In this document: positions 1 through 9,334 of the stretch, piece by piece
Layout: each line of letters begins with the position of its first letter
Position numbering within the stretch: the first letter of the stretch is position 1
From: QHWT01 sp963755695
GTDB taxonomy: Bacteria; Acidobacteriota; Vicinamibacteria; Vicinamibacterales; 2-12-FULL-66-21
Assembly (NCBI GenBank): GCA_963755695.1
Contig: CAVWLB010000010.1
Span: 1,798,001 to 1,862,000, forward strand
Direction: 5' to 3'
DNA: 64,000 nt
Notes under the pieces: model-generated
Database searches by the model: none
What the model saw: only the letters and a program-made list of their open reading frames with translations
What the model was told of the DNA's origin: nothing
Translations under genes and position numbers: made by a program

Positions 1-529
1 GATCGACGAGACCGCCGACGCCAAATCGCACGCCGCTGAGCATCGTGCGTCCGGCCAGCACGATCAGACCGGATGTCGCCCCGTCGAGATCGTCCAATGC
101 GAGCGCCCCTTCTCCCTTCGGGGCACGAAGCTTCATCTTCGTCAGCAGCCGGCAGAGATTGCGATATCCCTCCTGCGATTCGATGAGGACGGGGAGTTTG
201 AAGATGGATTCCGAGGTTCGAGGTCCGAGGTCCGAGGTCCGAGGTCCGAGGTTCGAGCTCCGACGGTCGCGATTCGAGATCCGATCCTCCGGGCCTCGGG
301 CCTCGGGCCTCGAGCCTCGGCTCGCGACGGTGAGTTCGGCCCCGATGATCGCCTTGAGGCCGGCTTTTTTTGCCGCCATGTGAAAGCGCGGGGCGCCGTA
401 CACGCCATCGCGATCGAGGAGCGCCAGGGCGGGATAGCCCAGCTCCACTGCCCGCGCGACCAGCGCTTCGGGCAACGACGCGCCATCTAGAAATGAAAAC
501 GCCGACGAGGCGTGAAGTTCGATGTACAC
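1..529 (-). CDS. dnaE2: error-prone DNA polymerase III alpha subunit, N-terminal part (partial)
   Basis: C-family polymerase that carries out mutagenic lesion bypass together with ImuA and ImuB. Only the N-terminal PHP domain is inside the window; the gene runs off the left edge. From GTG at 529 it reads YIELHASSAFSFLDGAS, the standard DnaE2 opening. Then come ALLDRDGVYGAPRFH, the conserved GLKAIIGAELTV, and, after an insertion, LPVLIESQEGYRNLCRLLT and KMKLRAPKGEGAL, all typical of DnaE2. The PHP domain is interrupted by about 35 low-complexity residues encoded by a heptanucleotide array (212-323) that stays in frame. The gene lies directly downstream of imuB, as in the usual imuA-imuB-dnaE2 cassette. 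The imuB frame reads into it without a stop, see imuB. Family assignment is secure. Whether the inserted segment is tolerated is unknown. Confidence 0.9.
   Translation of the reverse strand, partial: MYIELHASSAFSFLDGASLPEALVARAVELGYPALALLDRDGVYGAPRFHMAAKKAGLKAIIGAELTVASRGSRPEARGPEDRISNRDRRSSNLGPRTSDLGPRTSESIFKLPVLIESQEGYRNLCRLLTKMKLRAPKGEGALALDDLDGATSGLIVLAGRTMLSGVRFGVGGLVD
212..323. repeat. degenerate heptanucleotide tandem array inside dnaE2
   Basis: Sixteen consecutive 7-bp units, most of them CGAGGTC or close variants on the plus strand (CCTCGGA-type on the coding strand), drifting to TCGGGCC-type units at the right end. The array keeps the dnaE2 frame open and is translated as a low-complexity segment containing SNLGPRTSDLGPRTS. 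Three 7-bp units make 21 nt, or seven codons, so the peptide also repeats every seven residues. The same heptamer family recurs at 38191-38316. Confidence 0.9.
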
Positions 530-537
530 GATGACGG

Positions 538-2041
538 TCAGTCGTACCACGCCATCCAAAAACCAGCGCCCCGTCGAACGATCCTGAAAGATGCGGCAGA
601 TGGCGCCGCTCTTCAGCGCGACGTCCCATTCGTCGTGATTCCAACTCTCCCCATACCATCCGCCCGACGTCCGCCATGGCCCCGCCGCCTGGGTCACCGC
701 ACCTGACGGCATGCCCCGGCGCGAGGCCGAGAGAAACACCGGCCGCCCGCGTTCGACATTCACGCGAATGGCCGGCGGCACACGCTGTCGTCGCATGACG
801 GCATCCGCCCGGCCAACCCCGGTGTCGGGTGCGGGTTGATCCGTGTTCTCGCGCGCCGCTGATTCCGGCTGAAATTGCCGCATCTCGAATGCGCCCGGCC
901 GATGCGTGTCGACGAGCGCCGGCGCGCCGACCCGTGACTCGCCGATCAGCGCCGACAAGCGCGCCGTGAGCGTCGTCAGGGTTTCTGGCGAGGGAAGCGC
1001 GCGTTCGAGCAGCGAAAACTGGGTAATCCGCGCCGGCGCCGGATCGACCTCGATGCTGACAATGTCGATCGCCGCGGATGGCGGATGGGATTCGAGATCG
1101 AGCAGCAGCAGCGTTCGCAGGACGCGCGCGTCGCGCATCGGTGCGGGAAGCTGCAGCACCCGCGCGTCGGTGGACCGATCGGTCAGGCGCAGATCGAGAT
1201 GGACCGCCGCCGCTCCACGATCGGCCCGCTCGAGCGCCGCCGACAGCGGATCGAGCAACCGCGCGAGCACGAACGACAACGGCTCGAGTTCATCGATCGG
1301 CCATTCGAGCTCGAGCCGCTCCAGATAGCGCGGCGTCTCGCTGTCGGGCACGAACGGCCGCGCGTCGAGGCCGCGCGCCAGCCGCTGCAGTGCCGAGCCG
1401 CGCCGGCCGAGACGCGAGGCCAGGTCCGCCGCGGGAAGCGCCACGAGATCCCCCAGCGTGGCAATCCCCCATGATTCGAAAATCTCGTACGGCCGCACTC
1501 GGTCGCGGACGTTCATCCGCGGCGGCAGGACTTCGAGCCATTGCAGGTGCTGAACCGCCAGCGGCGCAAGTGTTACCGACGCATCGCCAGCAACGACCGT
1601 CGCGGCCGAGCCGTTCACGCCTGCCAACAGCCGCGCCGCTGTCTGCGTAGGTGCAATCGCCACTGACGCGCGGAGCGCGGATTCGCGTATGCCCGAGCGA
1701 TCTCTGCGGCGATGGCTGCCGGCTCGCCAATCAACCGGCCCAGCCCCGATACGTCCAGCAGAACGTCGTGATCTCCGGCGCGCATTACGCGGGGTGAAAA
1801 ATCGCGCGCGATCGATAGCAGTGCCGTGGTGTCTTCGCCGTGCAGGCAGGCGTAACGTAACCCGCGCGACGATCACCGCTTCGGCCGGGTGGCTCTGTGC
1901 AGATTCGGGAGCTTCGTGGCTGGTTCGAGTTCCGGGTGATCGGTGTAGCCCATGGCCCAGAAACAGCGCCAGCTGGGTAACGCTTTCCGACGACACCACG
2001 TCCGGAATCGGCGGGGTGAGATCGTCGTACGACGGAATCAT
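538..2041 (-). CDS. imuB: ImuB-type Y-family polymerase-like protein (frame-disrupted)
   Basis: Catalytically inactive Y-family homologue that links ImuA and the beta clamp to DnaE2. ATG at 2041 overlaps the imuA stop (ATGA). Conserved segments are visible but in two frames: YACLHGEDTTALLSIARDF and LLDVSGLGRLIGEP (about 1855-1690) lie in one frame. ASVAIAPTQTAARLLAGV, GDLVALPAADLASRLGRRG, the little-finger region and the C-terminal ESWNHDEWDVALKSGAICR lie in another. Two compensating indels, near 1855 and near 1690, would join them. At the 3' end the family-typical WFLDGVYD-stop appears only if one G of the pair at 547-548 is removed. As given, the frame runs straight into dnaE2. The first 60 or so residues do not resemble usual ImuB N-termini, so the start is uncertain. 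Sequencing error is the simplest explanation. Confidence 0.75.
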
Positions 2042-2691
2042 CGGGCGCTCACCACTCTCGGCGTCGGCGCGACGCCCCTGAACAGTCGCGCGCGACTGCC
2101 ACGGCCGGACCACTGCGCGGGACTCGACTCGAGCGCGATGGTGACGCCCCCGGGACTGCGCGCGATCCGCTCGGATCCGATAAGGAGCGCCGCCGTCTCG
2201 GACCCTTCAACCAGTCGCGCGATGCGCATCCATGTCGTCCACGGAAATCGCCGGATCGCGGCCGCCGGTACATCCGCGAAATCGAGAACGACCAGGCCGA
2301 AGCCGCCGGCTTGCAGGACCAGGGAAAACGCTTTGAGCGCGCGCGCGGCATCCCCCGACTCGCGCACCCAGAGCACGCGCGCGAGATCGACGCCGTACGC
2401 ATCGGCTGATGCAGGATCGAACGTGTCGCACGCGTCGATGACCGCGACCACTTCTCCCCGGGCCGTTGCCGCGCGGAGCAGCTGTGCCGCGACCGTCGAT
2501 CGGCCGCTGGACCAGCCGCCCGTGACCTCCGACAGGTGGCCGCGGCGGAGGCCGCCGCCAAGCGCCGCATCCAGCTCAGAGCAACCCGTGGCAGCCAGGC
2601 GGTCCACCGGCACTTCGGACCACGGTGCAGCCGTCGTGAGCGTCACATCCAGCTTGCGGGCACGCAGCAGGGACTCGAGCACGGCCCTCAT
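2038..2691 (-). CDS. imuA: ImuA (RecA/SulA-like) mutagenesis accessory protein
   Basis: 217-residue RecA-superfamily protein. Its family is the first gene of the imuA-imuB-dnaE2 translesion cassette, where ImuA interacts with RecA and ImuB. Seen in the sequence: SELDAALGGGLRRGHLSEVT followed by a degenerate P-loop TGGWSSGRSTVAAQLL (about residues 57-72), and Walker-B-like hydrophobic strands VVAVIDACDTFDP and GLVVLDFADVPAAAI. The order matches RecA-like ImuA proteins. Its stop codon overlaps the ATG of imuB. No LexA box was identified with confidence upstream of 2691, and the start region is short and rather AT-rich. Expression of such cassettes is usually SOS-controlled; that is family knowledge, not seen here. 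Confidence 0.85.
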   Translation of the reverse strand: MRAVLESLLRARKLDVTLTTAAPWSEVPVDRLAATGCSELDAALGGGLRRGHLSEVTGGWSSGRSTVAAQLLRAATARGEVVAVIDACDTFDPASADAYGVDLARVLWVRESGDAARALKAFSLVLQAGGFGLVVLDFADVPAAAIRRFPWTTWMRIARLVEGSETAALLIGSERIARSPGGVTIALESSPAQWSGRGSRARLFRGVAPTPRVVSAR

Positions 2692-2778
2692 TCGCTTTTT
2701 ATTCGCCTCACCGCCGCGAGTATACGCGGCCGCCTGCGCGCGATCAAGCCCGCTGGTAAGTGATACTCTGGCTTACGC

Positions 2779-3984
2779 TTGTTGCGCCGCGCCTTTGCCG
2801 CCTTCACCTACCGCGACTTTCGCGTTCTGTGGCTTGGAGCCTTCACCTCCACTGTCGGAAATTGGATGCAGGAGGTCGCTCAAGCGTGGCTGGTCTTCGA
2901 CCTGACGAAATCCTCGTTCTACCTCGGCCTTGACGATTTCCTGGGGCAACTCCCCATTCTGCTGTTCACGCTGATTGGCGGGGTCGTCGCCGACCGGCAC
3001 GATCGCCGTCACCTGCTGCTCGGGTCGCAGTTCGTGCAGATGACGACGGCGTTCATCCTGGCGGGACTGATCTTCTGGCACCGCGTGCGCGTCGAGCACA
3101 TCCTGCTGCTGTCGTTCGCCGCGGGGATGGGGCAGGCGTTTGGCGGCCCGGCGTATCAGGCGTTGATCCCCTCGCTCGTCAAGAAAGACCATCTGCCGAA
3201 CGCGATCGCGCTCAACTCGATCCAGTTCAACCTGGCGCGCGTCATCGGACCGATCCTGGCGGGAGCGACGCTCGCGGCCTGGGGCGGCGCCGCGTGCTTC
3301 GCGTTGAATGGCCTCTCGTTTCTCGTCGTGATCGTCGCGCTGCTGGCGCTGACGATCAAACACATTCCCCCGCCGGAAAAGAAACCCATGATGCAGGACC
3401 TGAAAGGCGGCCTGCGGTATGCGAAGGGACAGCCGGCCATCATCGCGCTCACGATTCTCGCGGCCCTGACGACATTTCTGGGATTGCCGCTGCTCACGTT
3501 CCTGCCGGTCTTCGCGCGCGACGTGTTCAAGGGAGACATCAACCGCTTCAGTCACATGATGGCGGCGTCCGGGGTCGGGGCGGTCTGTGGCGCGCTGATT
3601 GTCGCGTGGCTCGGACGGTTCCGTCACATGGGCCGGGTGCTGCTCGGCGTGCAGGCCACGTTCGGCGTGCTGGTCGTGGCGTTTTCGCTGTCGCGCGTGG
3701 CCTGGATCAGTTACGCGCTGCTCTTCTGCACGGGCGCGTCATTGCTGATGGTCTTTTCGATGACCACGTCGCTCGTCCAGTTGATCGTGCCGGACCAGCT
3801 GCGCGGCCGCGTTGTCAGTATCTACATGGTGGCGTTCAGGGGCGGGATGCCGCTTGGAAGCCTTGCGGCCGGATACGCGGCGAGCCGCAGTTCAGCGCCG
3901 CTCGTCCTGGGTACCAATGGCGTGCTGATTCTTGCCGTGGCTCTGTATTTCCTGATTCGGAGTCATGGTGTGCGCGAGCTCTGA
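2779..3984 (+). CDS. MFS transporter, MFS_3/EntS-like exporter family
   Basis: 401-residue inner-membrane protein of the major facilitator superfamily, in the subfamily that includes enterobactin exporter EntS. Seen: the N-terminal signature FRVLWLGAFTSTVGNWMQEV, then WLVFDLT, and the loop-2/3 motif GGVVADRHDRRHLLL (about residues 70-84). After that come GPAYQALIPSLVKKDHLPNA and IGPILAGATLAAWG, both characteristic of this group. About ten to twelve hydrophobic segments are visible and the length is usual for the family. The TTG at 2779 is the chosen start; no strong ribosome-binding site precedes it. It is divergent from imuA with an 87-bp gap and convergent with the nickel-type transporter. 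The substrate cannot be told from sequence. Confidence 0.85.
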   Translation: MLRRAFAAFTYRDFRVLWLGAFTSTVGNWMQEVAQAWLVFDLTKSSFYLGLDDFLGQLPILLFTLIGGVVADRHDRRHLLLGSQFVQMTTAFILAGLIFWHRVRVEHILLLSFAAGMGQAFGGPAYQALIPSLVKKDHLPNAIALNSIQFNLARVIGPILAGATLAAWGGAACFALNGLSFLVVIVALLALTIKHIPPPEKKPMMQDLKGGLRYAKGQPAIIALTILAALTTFLGLPLLTFLPVFARDVFKGDINRFSHMMAASGVGAVCGALIVAWLGRFRHMGRVLLGVQATFGVLVVAFSLSRVAWISYALLFCTGASLLMVFSMTTSLVQLIVPDQLRGRVVSIYMVAFRGGMPLGSLAAGYAASRSSAPLVLGTNGVLILAVALYFLIRSHGVREL

Positions 3985-3988
3985 CATC

Positions 3989-4675
3989 TCATGCGGTGAC
4001 CATCCAGGCGATGCCGAGCACGATCGACGAAACGCCGACCAGCATGCCGGCGCCCTGACCCACGCGTTCGAGCGCGCGGGCTGACAGGATGCGCGCGAGC
4101 GCGACACCGAAGAGCGACATCGACAGCAGGATTCCGACGGCGAACAAGGCGATCAGAACAATCAGCAGTGGCAACGGCGCGGCGCCCAGCCCGGCGCCGA
4201 ATGGCGTCAGCATCGCAAGGGCGCGCAGGCTGCTGATCGCGAACGCGGCGCCGATGATCGTCGGCAGGTGCGAGTGGGCTGCCGTGCCGGGATGCCGCTC
4301 GCGACGTCCGACGTGCAGGTGCCAGTGCGGTTCCGGCTCGCGACCGTGCACGTGCGTGTGGCCGTAGACGCGTCCAGAGATGATCCCCGCCACGGCGAGA
4401 CATCCCATCGCGACGAGCAGCACGCCGCCGAGCAGTTCGCCCTCACGCTCCACCACCGCCGGAATGGTCCATCCGGCGATCACGATCAGACCGGTTCCAA
4501 TCCCAAGCAGGACGGCATGTCCTGTCGCGAATCGCAGCGCGACGCCGAGGGCGCGCGAGCGCCGAGCCGAGGCGGTGGTCACGCTGCCATCGACAGTCAG
4601 TGCCGCGATCGCCATGAGGTGATCGGCGCCGAGGCCATGCAGGAAGCCGAGGAAGAGGGCGGTCGCGAGGATCAA
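3989..4675 (-). CDS. nickel/cobalt transporter-like membrane protein (HX4DH motif)
   Basis: 228-residue membrane protein. The first segment carries HGLGADH (His13, Asp18, His19), the HX4DH signature of NiCoT/RcnA/UreH-type metal transporters. A second helix has a reminiscent ATGHAV motif. A histidine-rich loop around residues 105-135 (HTHVHG, HWHLHVG, HSHLP) is typical of nickel/cobalt permeases and effluxers. About six transmembrane segments are visible. No nickel enzyme gene is nearby, so uptake versus efflux cannot be decided. It converges with the MFS gene (4-bp gap). Upstream of the start is a 127-bp gap filled by a heptanucleotide array. Confidence 0.8.
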   Translation of the reverse strand: MILATALFLGFLHGLGADHLMAIAALTVDGSVTTASARRSRALGVALRFATGHAVLLGIGTGLIVIAGWTIPAVVEREGELLGGVLLVAMGCLAVAGIISGRVYGHTHVHGREPEPHWHLHVGRRERHPGTAAHSHLPTIIGAAFAISSLRALAMLTPFGAGLGAAPLPLLIVLIALFAVGILLSMSLFGVALARILSARALERVGQGAGMLVGVSSIVLGIAWMVTA

Positions 4676-4713
4676 GACGGATGATTATAGCGTGCCGAGG
4701 ACGGGGACAGCAG

Positions 4714-4797
4714 TATGGCTTACGGCTTATGACTCACGGCTCATGCTGGCTCAAGCCTAAGCCGGCTTAGGGCCTGAGTCGCCCTGAGCCTTGAGCC
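4714..4797. repeat. degenerate heptanucleotide tandem array, intergenic
   Basis: About twelve 7-bp units between the transporter gene and the DsbD-alpha-like gene. They begin TATGGCT (4714), TACGGCT (4721), TATGACT (4728), CACGGCT (4735) and end CTGAGCC (4784), TTGAGCC (4791). The period of seven is regular although the base composition of the unit drifts along the array. The unit differs from the CCTCGGA arrays elsewhere in the window. Confidence 0.75.
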
Positions 4798-4802
4798 TTG
4801 CG

Positions 4803-5243
4803 TCATTTAAGGCTCCACTCGACCGGCACGCTGGTGGGCCTGAAGCAGACCTTGTCGTCGCACGCCTGATAACGGAGCGTGCCCTTGATCGTCAGCGGCC
4901 CCTTCCGGGCTGGCGTGATGTCTTGCACGATGCGGAACGGTTTCGAGTACACGAGCTGGATTTCGTTGAGCGGCTCGAACACCACTTTTTCCGGTCTGGG
5001 GAATTTGGGGGTCGAGGCGGTGAACGCCGCGTCCTTGTCGAGCGTCAGCGTGACGACGATGAAGCCGTCCTGGCCCGGCGCGTAGACGTGTATCAACGGC
5101 TTGGGCTCGACATCCACGAAGAGCGACATGTGCTGGTCGCGTGCCAGCTTGTCGCTGGCCGAGGTCGTCACTTTCAGGTGCGGCGTCTCCACCGGCCCGG
5201 CTCCCAGTATTACGACGAACAACGTTGAAAGAAACAGCGGCAT
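4803..5243 (-). CDS. periplasmic DsbD alpha-domain-like protein (thiol-disulfide interchange)
   Basis: 146 residues with an N-terminal signal peptide (MPLFLSTLFVVILGAG). The body resembles the N-terminal alpha domain of DsbD, which passes electrons to periplasmic thiol proteins. Near the C-terminus is the cysteine pair in RYQACDDKVCFRPTSVPVEW, matching the DsbD alpha-domain CX4C motif followed by a final beta strand. The transmembrane beta domain and the thioredoxin gamma domain of full DsbD are absent, so this is a stand-alone domain. ATG at 5243 is chosen because it begins the signal peptide; an upstream extension in the same frame to 5363 would cross the terminator at 5271-5299 and is rejected. 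The partner is unknown. Confidence 0.75.
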   Translation of the reverse strand: MPLFLSTLFVVILGAGPVETPHLKVTTSASDKLARDQHMSLFVDVEPKPLIHVYAPGQDGFIVVTLTLDKDAAFTASTPKFPRPEKVVFEPLNEIQLVYSKPFRIVQDITPARKGPLTIKGTLRYQACDDKVCFRPTSVPVEWSLK

Positions 5244-5270
5244 CGTCAATAGATTACCGCACGCTGACAG

Positions 5271-5299
5271 AAAAGGCGGCCCCACATACGGGGGCCGCC
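5271..5299 (-). terminator. rho-independent terminator
   Basis: Perfect 9-bp GC stem (5275-5283 with 5291-5299) around a 7-nt loop, followed on the minus strand by TTTT (5274-5271). It lies just after the glycine-zipper lipoprotein gene and before the DsbD-like gene, so it should end the lipoprotein transcript. Confidence 0.8.
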
Positions 5300-5366
5300 C
5301 CTTCTGCTGCGAGTCAACGGTTTGCGACCGCCAACCAACCGCCGACCCAACCCCGACCGCCAACCG

Positions 5367-5969
5367 TTACCTATCGTTGTGTCTCGTGATCTGATCCCAC
5401 AACGTCGCGCCGCCGCCACCGACGATCGCGCCAATCGCCGCACCCTTCTTGCCGCCCAGCAACGCCCCGAGTCCGGCGCCGCCGGCGGCCGACGACCCAA
5501 TGATCACCGCGCTCTTCTTTACCGAGCGCGTGTCGCGAACGACGCGCTCCGGTGCGCGCTGATAGACGACGCGGCGTGGCGCGACGGGCGCGGCAGCCGG
5601 ATATTGCTGCACCGGCACGACGCGCGTGTTGTCGAGCGGCACGAATGGCTGCTGCGCGGGCACCGTATAGCTCACGGGCGTCGGCGCAGGAACGGCAGGC
5701 TGATAAGCAGCCGGGACAGCCACCGGCACCGCCGTATATTGGCCGCTCACGCACTCGACCTGCGAAACCGTCGTGCCGTTGATGACGGCTGGACGCACGA
5801 GCGCCCGCTGGTTCGGTTCGCAGCTCACAGCCGTCGGGACGCCTGCGCTCCCCATGGCCTGTGCGCGCGTGTCGCCGAAATCGCGGCTGCCGCAGCCAAC
5901 GAGCAACAGCGCGCTCGCGCCAATCGCCGCCGCAGCAGTCGTGCTTTTGGATCGAATCGAGTGCCTCAT
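5367..5969 (-). CDS. outer-membrane lipoprotein with glycine-zipper domain
   Basis: 200 residues. The start ATG at 5969 is preceded by a strong GGAGGA ribosome-binding site. A basic N-terminus is followed by a hydrophobic stretch ending in the lipobox ALLLVGC (Cys about 26), giving a lipid-anchored mature protein. The middle is a proline/alanine/valine-rich linker (about 75-150). The C-terminus carries a glycine-rich hairpin, SSAAGGAGLGALLGGKKGAA and a following IGAIVGGGGATLWD, i.e. a glycine-zipper membrane-spanning motif as in SlyB/YMGG-type proteins. A structural envelope role is likely; no enzymatic motif is seen. It is monocistronic, ended by the terminator at 5271-5299. Confidence 0.7.
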   Translation of the reverse strand: MRHSIRSKSTTAAAAIGASALLLVGCGSRDFGDTRAQAMGSAGVPTAVSCEPNQRALVRPAVINGTTVSQVECVSGQYTAVPVAVPAAYQPAVPAPTPVSYTVPAQQPFVPLDNTRVVPVQQYPAAAPVAPRRVVYQRAPERVVRDTRSVKKSAVIIGSSAAGGAGLGALLGGKKGAAIGAIVGGGGATLWDQITRHNDR

Positions 5970-6143
5970 AAGGGTTCCTCCCATGCCGAGGCGATACATC
6001 AAGAGCACTGCCAGCGGCGATTCGCGGCAACCCCGCATTTCAGGCCGAATTTGCGCCACGATCGGCGGGATGCCAGAATCAACTGTCCTCTGTATGGCTC
6101 AACGGTTCATCGCACGCAGGACATACACCAGTTCTGTAATCGC

Positions 6144-6847
6144 ATGATTATTCGTGCCGACGGCGCCTCTCTCTTGTTCATCACGCAGCCAGACCATGCC
6201 CGACTCGCCGCGGATTTGTTGAACCACTGGAAGGGATTCGCGGACCATCCGCGGCGCGCGGCGCTGCTGCTTGCGGCGCGCGAGCACGATAACGGCTGGC
6301 GGGAACTGGACGAGGAGCTGGTATTCGATTCTGGGGAGGGTCGCGCCTTCGACTTCATCACCGCCCCGGATCCCCTCAAACATGAGGTATGGCCGCGAGG
6401 CGTGGATCGGTTGGCGGGGGCATCGCTCTATGCGGCAGCGCTGGTTGCGCAGCACGCCGTGTTCGTCTACGACAGCCACCGGGACGAGCCCGAATGGGCA
6501 CCGTTCTTCGCGGCCATGCGAAGCCGGCGCGACGATCTCCGTGCCCGCTCGGGCTACGCGCCGGAGGAGCTCGACGCGGATTACCCGTATCTTGCCGTCG
6601 TGGATCTGCTGTCGCTTACTTTCTGCAACGACTGGCACGACGACCACGAGCGTTTCGCCACCCGCACGCGCTGCGACGATCAAGGTATTGTGATCACTCC
6701 AACTCCGTTTGCCGCCCCGGTCGTGTTGCGGGTGCGGGCGCGTCGATTGTCGGATCGCCGCTACGCCTCGGCTGCCGACCTTCGCGCCGCCTTCGAGGAA
6801 GCACCGGTCGCAATCCTCGAAGGGCAGGCGCGCGGAGCAGAGGCGGC

Positions 6848-6851
<4 letters not shown>
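6144..6851 (+). CDS. DUF3891 family protein
   Basis: 235-residue soluble protein. Features seen: an N-terminal SLLFITQPDHARLAADL, then ALLLAAREHDNGWRELDEE, and a later LLSLTFCNDW, which are the recurrent conserved blocks of DUF3891. The clustered His/Asp residues (QPDH, REHDNGW) suggest a metal site of HD-like character; this is inference. Its stop overlaps the ATG of the PhoB-like regulator (ATGA at 6848-6851), so the three genes DUF3891-phoB-phoR form one translationally coupled unit. That coupling hints at a role near phosphate signalling, but no function is established. ATG 6144 is chosen because the conserved MIIRADGASLLFI begins there; the much longer upstream frame is antisense to the lipoprotein. 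Confidence 0.7.
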
Positions 6852-7528
<677 letters not shown>

Positions 7529-7529
7529 C

Positions 7530-9290
7530 GTGACGTTCCGCACGAAGATCTTCTTGACCGCGCTCGGGACCGCTGCCCTCGCCGTCCTGGTCGCGACCCT
7601 GCTCGTCTCGTGGTCGGTACGAAACCATCTCGAGCAACGGATCGAGGAAGACCTGGGCAACCAGGCGCGGCTGGCCGCGGAGGTGCTCTCACACCGCGAG
7701 GCGGCCACCGATCCACAACTCGACGCGGAAGCGGACGCGCTCGGGCGGATCCTCACGGCGCGGGTCACGTTCATTGCCGCTGACGGCAGGGTGGTCGGCG
7801 ACTCGCAGCTGACGCCGGACCAGATACGCACCGTGGAGAACCACGGCACGCGACCCGAGATCGTCCAGGCACTGCAGCAGGGAGCCGGCAGCGCGCGGCG
7901 TCACAGCACGACCCTCTCCGCGGACATGATGTATGTGGCGGTGCCGATCCACAACACCGGCATGCCGCTGCTCGCCGTGGTCCGGCTGGCGCTGCCGCTG
8001 ACGGAAATCGATCGACAGTTGGCGCGCGTCCGCGCGTTTGCCGGGCTCGGCTTTGGCGCCGGGATCATCGCGGCGATGGTCCTCACCTGGATCTTCTCCG
8101 TCCCGCTCGGCCGCCGGTTACGGGCCATTGCCGAACGCGCGCGCCGGTATCAATCGGGCGACTTCACGCGCACGACCCCAGACTATGGAGACGACGAGAT
8201 TGGCGCGGTTTCGCGCACGCTCGATTCCCTCGCCTACGAGTTCGCGCATCGGGTGGCCGGCCTGTCGCAGGACCGCGCTCGGATGGAGGCGATCCTCGCC
8301 GGAATGATCGAGGGCGTGCTGGTCGTCAACGAACACGGACGGCTGCAGCTTGCCAATCAGACCGCAAGGCGCCTGCTGCGCATCGACGGAGCGATCGAAG
8401 GGCGGCACTATCCGGAGATAGTCCGTCAGCCGGCCGTCGCGCAGCAGATCACCGCGGCGCTGGCCGGACAGCCGACGGCAAGCGTCGAGCTGACCGGCAT
8501 GCGCGATCCGTCGACGATCTTGATCGCGCGCGCGGCGCCAGTCGCGTCCCCGAGCGGACGTGGAGCCGTGGTGGTGTTTCACGACATCACGGATCTGCGG
8601 CGCGCAGATCAGATCCGGCGCGACTTCGTCGCGAACGTCTCGCATGAGCTGCGCACACCGCTGACCGCAATCCGCGGCTACGTCGAGGCCATGGCGGATG
8701 CCAACCCGGAGGAGAGCCGGCGTTTCCTCGAGATCGTCCAGCGACACACCTTGCGGATGGAACGCCTCGTGCGCGACTTGCTCCGGCTGGCGCGTCTCGA
8801 TGCCGGCCAGGAGCCGCTCGATCGCGTGGCCTGCTCGATCGAGTCTCTCTTCACTGCGGTGGAAGCCGATCTTGCGGGCCTGCTCTCCGGACGCAGCCAG
8901 ACCGTCGATCGGCAGACCGCCTCTGATGCCACCTCGGTTCCCGGCGATCCTGCAAAGCTTCAGGACGCGCTGCGCAACCTGCTCGAGAACGCGACCAACT
9001 ATTCACCGGCCGGCAGCCGCATCAGGATGAACGCGAGCCGACGTGGCGATCGCATCCTCATCAGCGTCGCCGACGAGGGACCGGGCATCCCGGAGTCGGA
9101 CCTTGGACGCGTTTTCGAACGCTTCTATCGCGTCGACAAGTCGCGCACGCGCGACGGCCGCGATCCCGGCGGCACCGGATTGGGCCTGGCCATCGTCAAA
9201 CACTTGATCGAACTGCACGGCGGCAGGGTCAGCGTCGCGAACCAGCCGCCCCACGGCGCAGTGTTCACGATCGAACTGCCGGCCGATTGA
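7530..9290 (+). CDS. phoR: PhoR-type sensor histidine kinase
   Basis: 586-residue membrane kinase. Transmembrane helix 1 (about 7-28), extracytoplasmic region (30-165), helix 2 (about 170-192), HAMP (193-245) and a PAS-like domain (about 250-350; MIEGVLVVNEHGRLQLANQT) are followed by the dimerisation/phospho-acceptor domain with His372 in NVSHELRTPLTAIRGY. The ATPase has N box LRNLLENATNYSP, G1 DEGPGIPESD and G2 GTGLGLAIVKHL. GTG at 7530 follows the phoB stop by one base. The architecture matches PhoR, which phosphorylates and dephosphorylates PhoB in response to Pst/PhoU status. pstSCA, pstB and phoU are all within 20 kb. Confidence 0.88.
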   Translation: MTFRTKIFLTALGTAALAVLVATLLVSWSVRNHLEQRIEEDLGNQARLAAEVLSHREAATDPQLDAEADALGRILTARVTFIAADGRVVGDSQLTPDQIRTVENHGTRPEIVQALQQGAGSARRHSTTLSADMMYVAVPIHNTGMPLLAVVRLALPLTEIDRQLARVRAFAGLGFGAGIIAAMVLTWIFSVPLGRRLRAIAERARRYQSGDFTRTTPDYGDDEIGAVSRTLDSLAYEFAHRVAGLSQDRARMEAILAGMIEGVLVVNEHGRLQLANQTARRLLRIDGAIEGRHYPEIVRQPAVAQQITAALAGQPTASVELTGMRDPSTILIARAAPVASPSGRGAVVVFHDITDLRRADQIRRDFVANVSHELRTPLTAIRGYVEAMADANPEESRRFLEIVQRHTLRMERLVRDLLRLARLDAGQEPLDRVACSIESLFTAVEADLAGLLSGRSQTVDRQTASDATSVPGDPAKLQDALRNLLENATNYSPAGSRIRMNASRRGDRILISVADEGPGIPESDLGRVFERFYRVDKSRTRDGRDPGGTGLGLAIVKHLIELHGGRVSVANQPPHGAVFTIELPAD

Positions 9291-9301
9291 TTTGGAAAAT
9301 T

Positions 9302-9322
9302 GCTGATTGGTGATTTGTGATT
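9302..9322. repeat. short heptanucleotide array between phoR and pit
   Basis: Three consecutive 7-bp units, GCTGATT, GGTGATT and TGTGATT (9302, 9309, 9316), in the 44-bp gap between the convergent phoR and pit genes. This AT-richer unit is the same type as the array inside the mannosyltransferase gene at 52708-52785. Confidence 0.6.
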
Positions 9323-9334
9323 CGCACCAAATCT

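Noticed and set aside
212..323. CRISPR array
   Set aside because: Direct tandem 7-bp repeats without spacers and no cas genes in the window.
5311..5370. Another heptanucleotide array (CGACCGC/CCAACC-rich stretch)
   Set aside because: Period is irregular and alternative registers fit equally well; not listed as a repeat.
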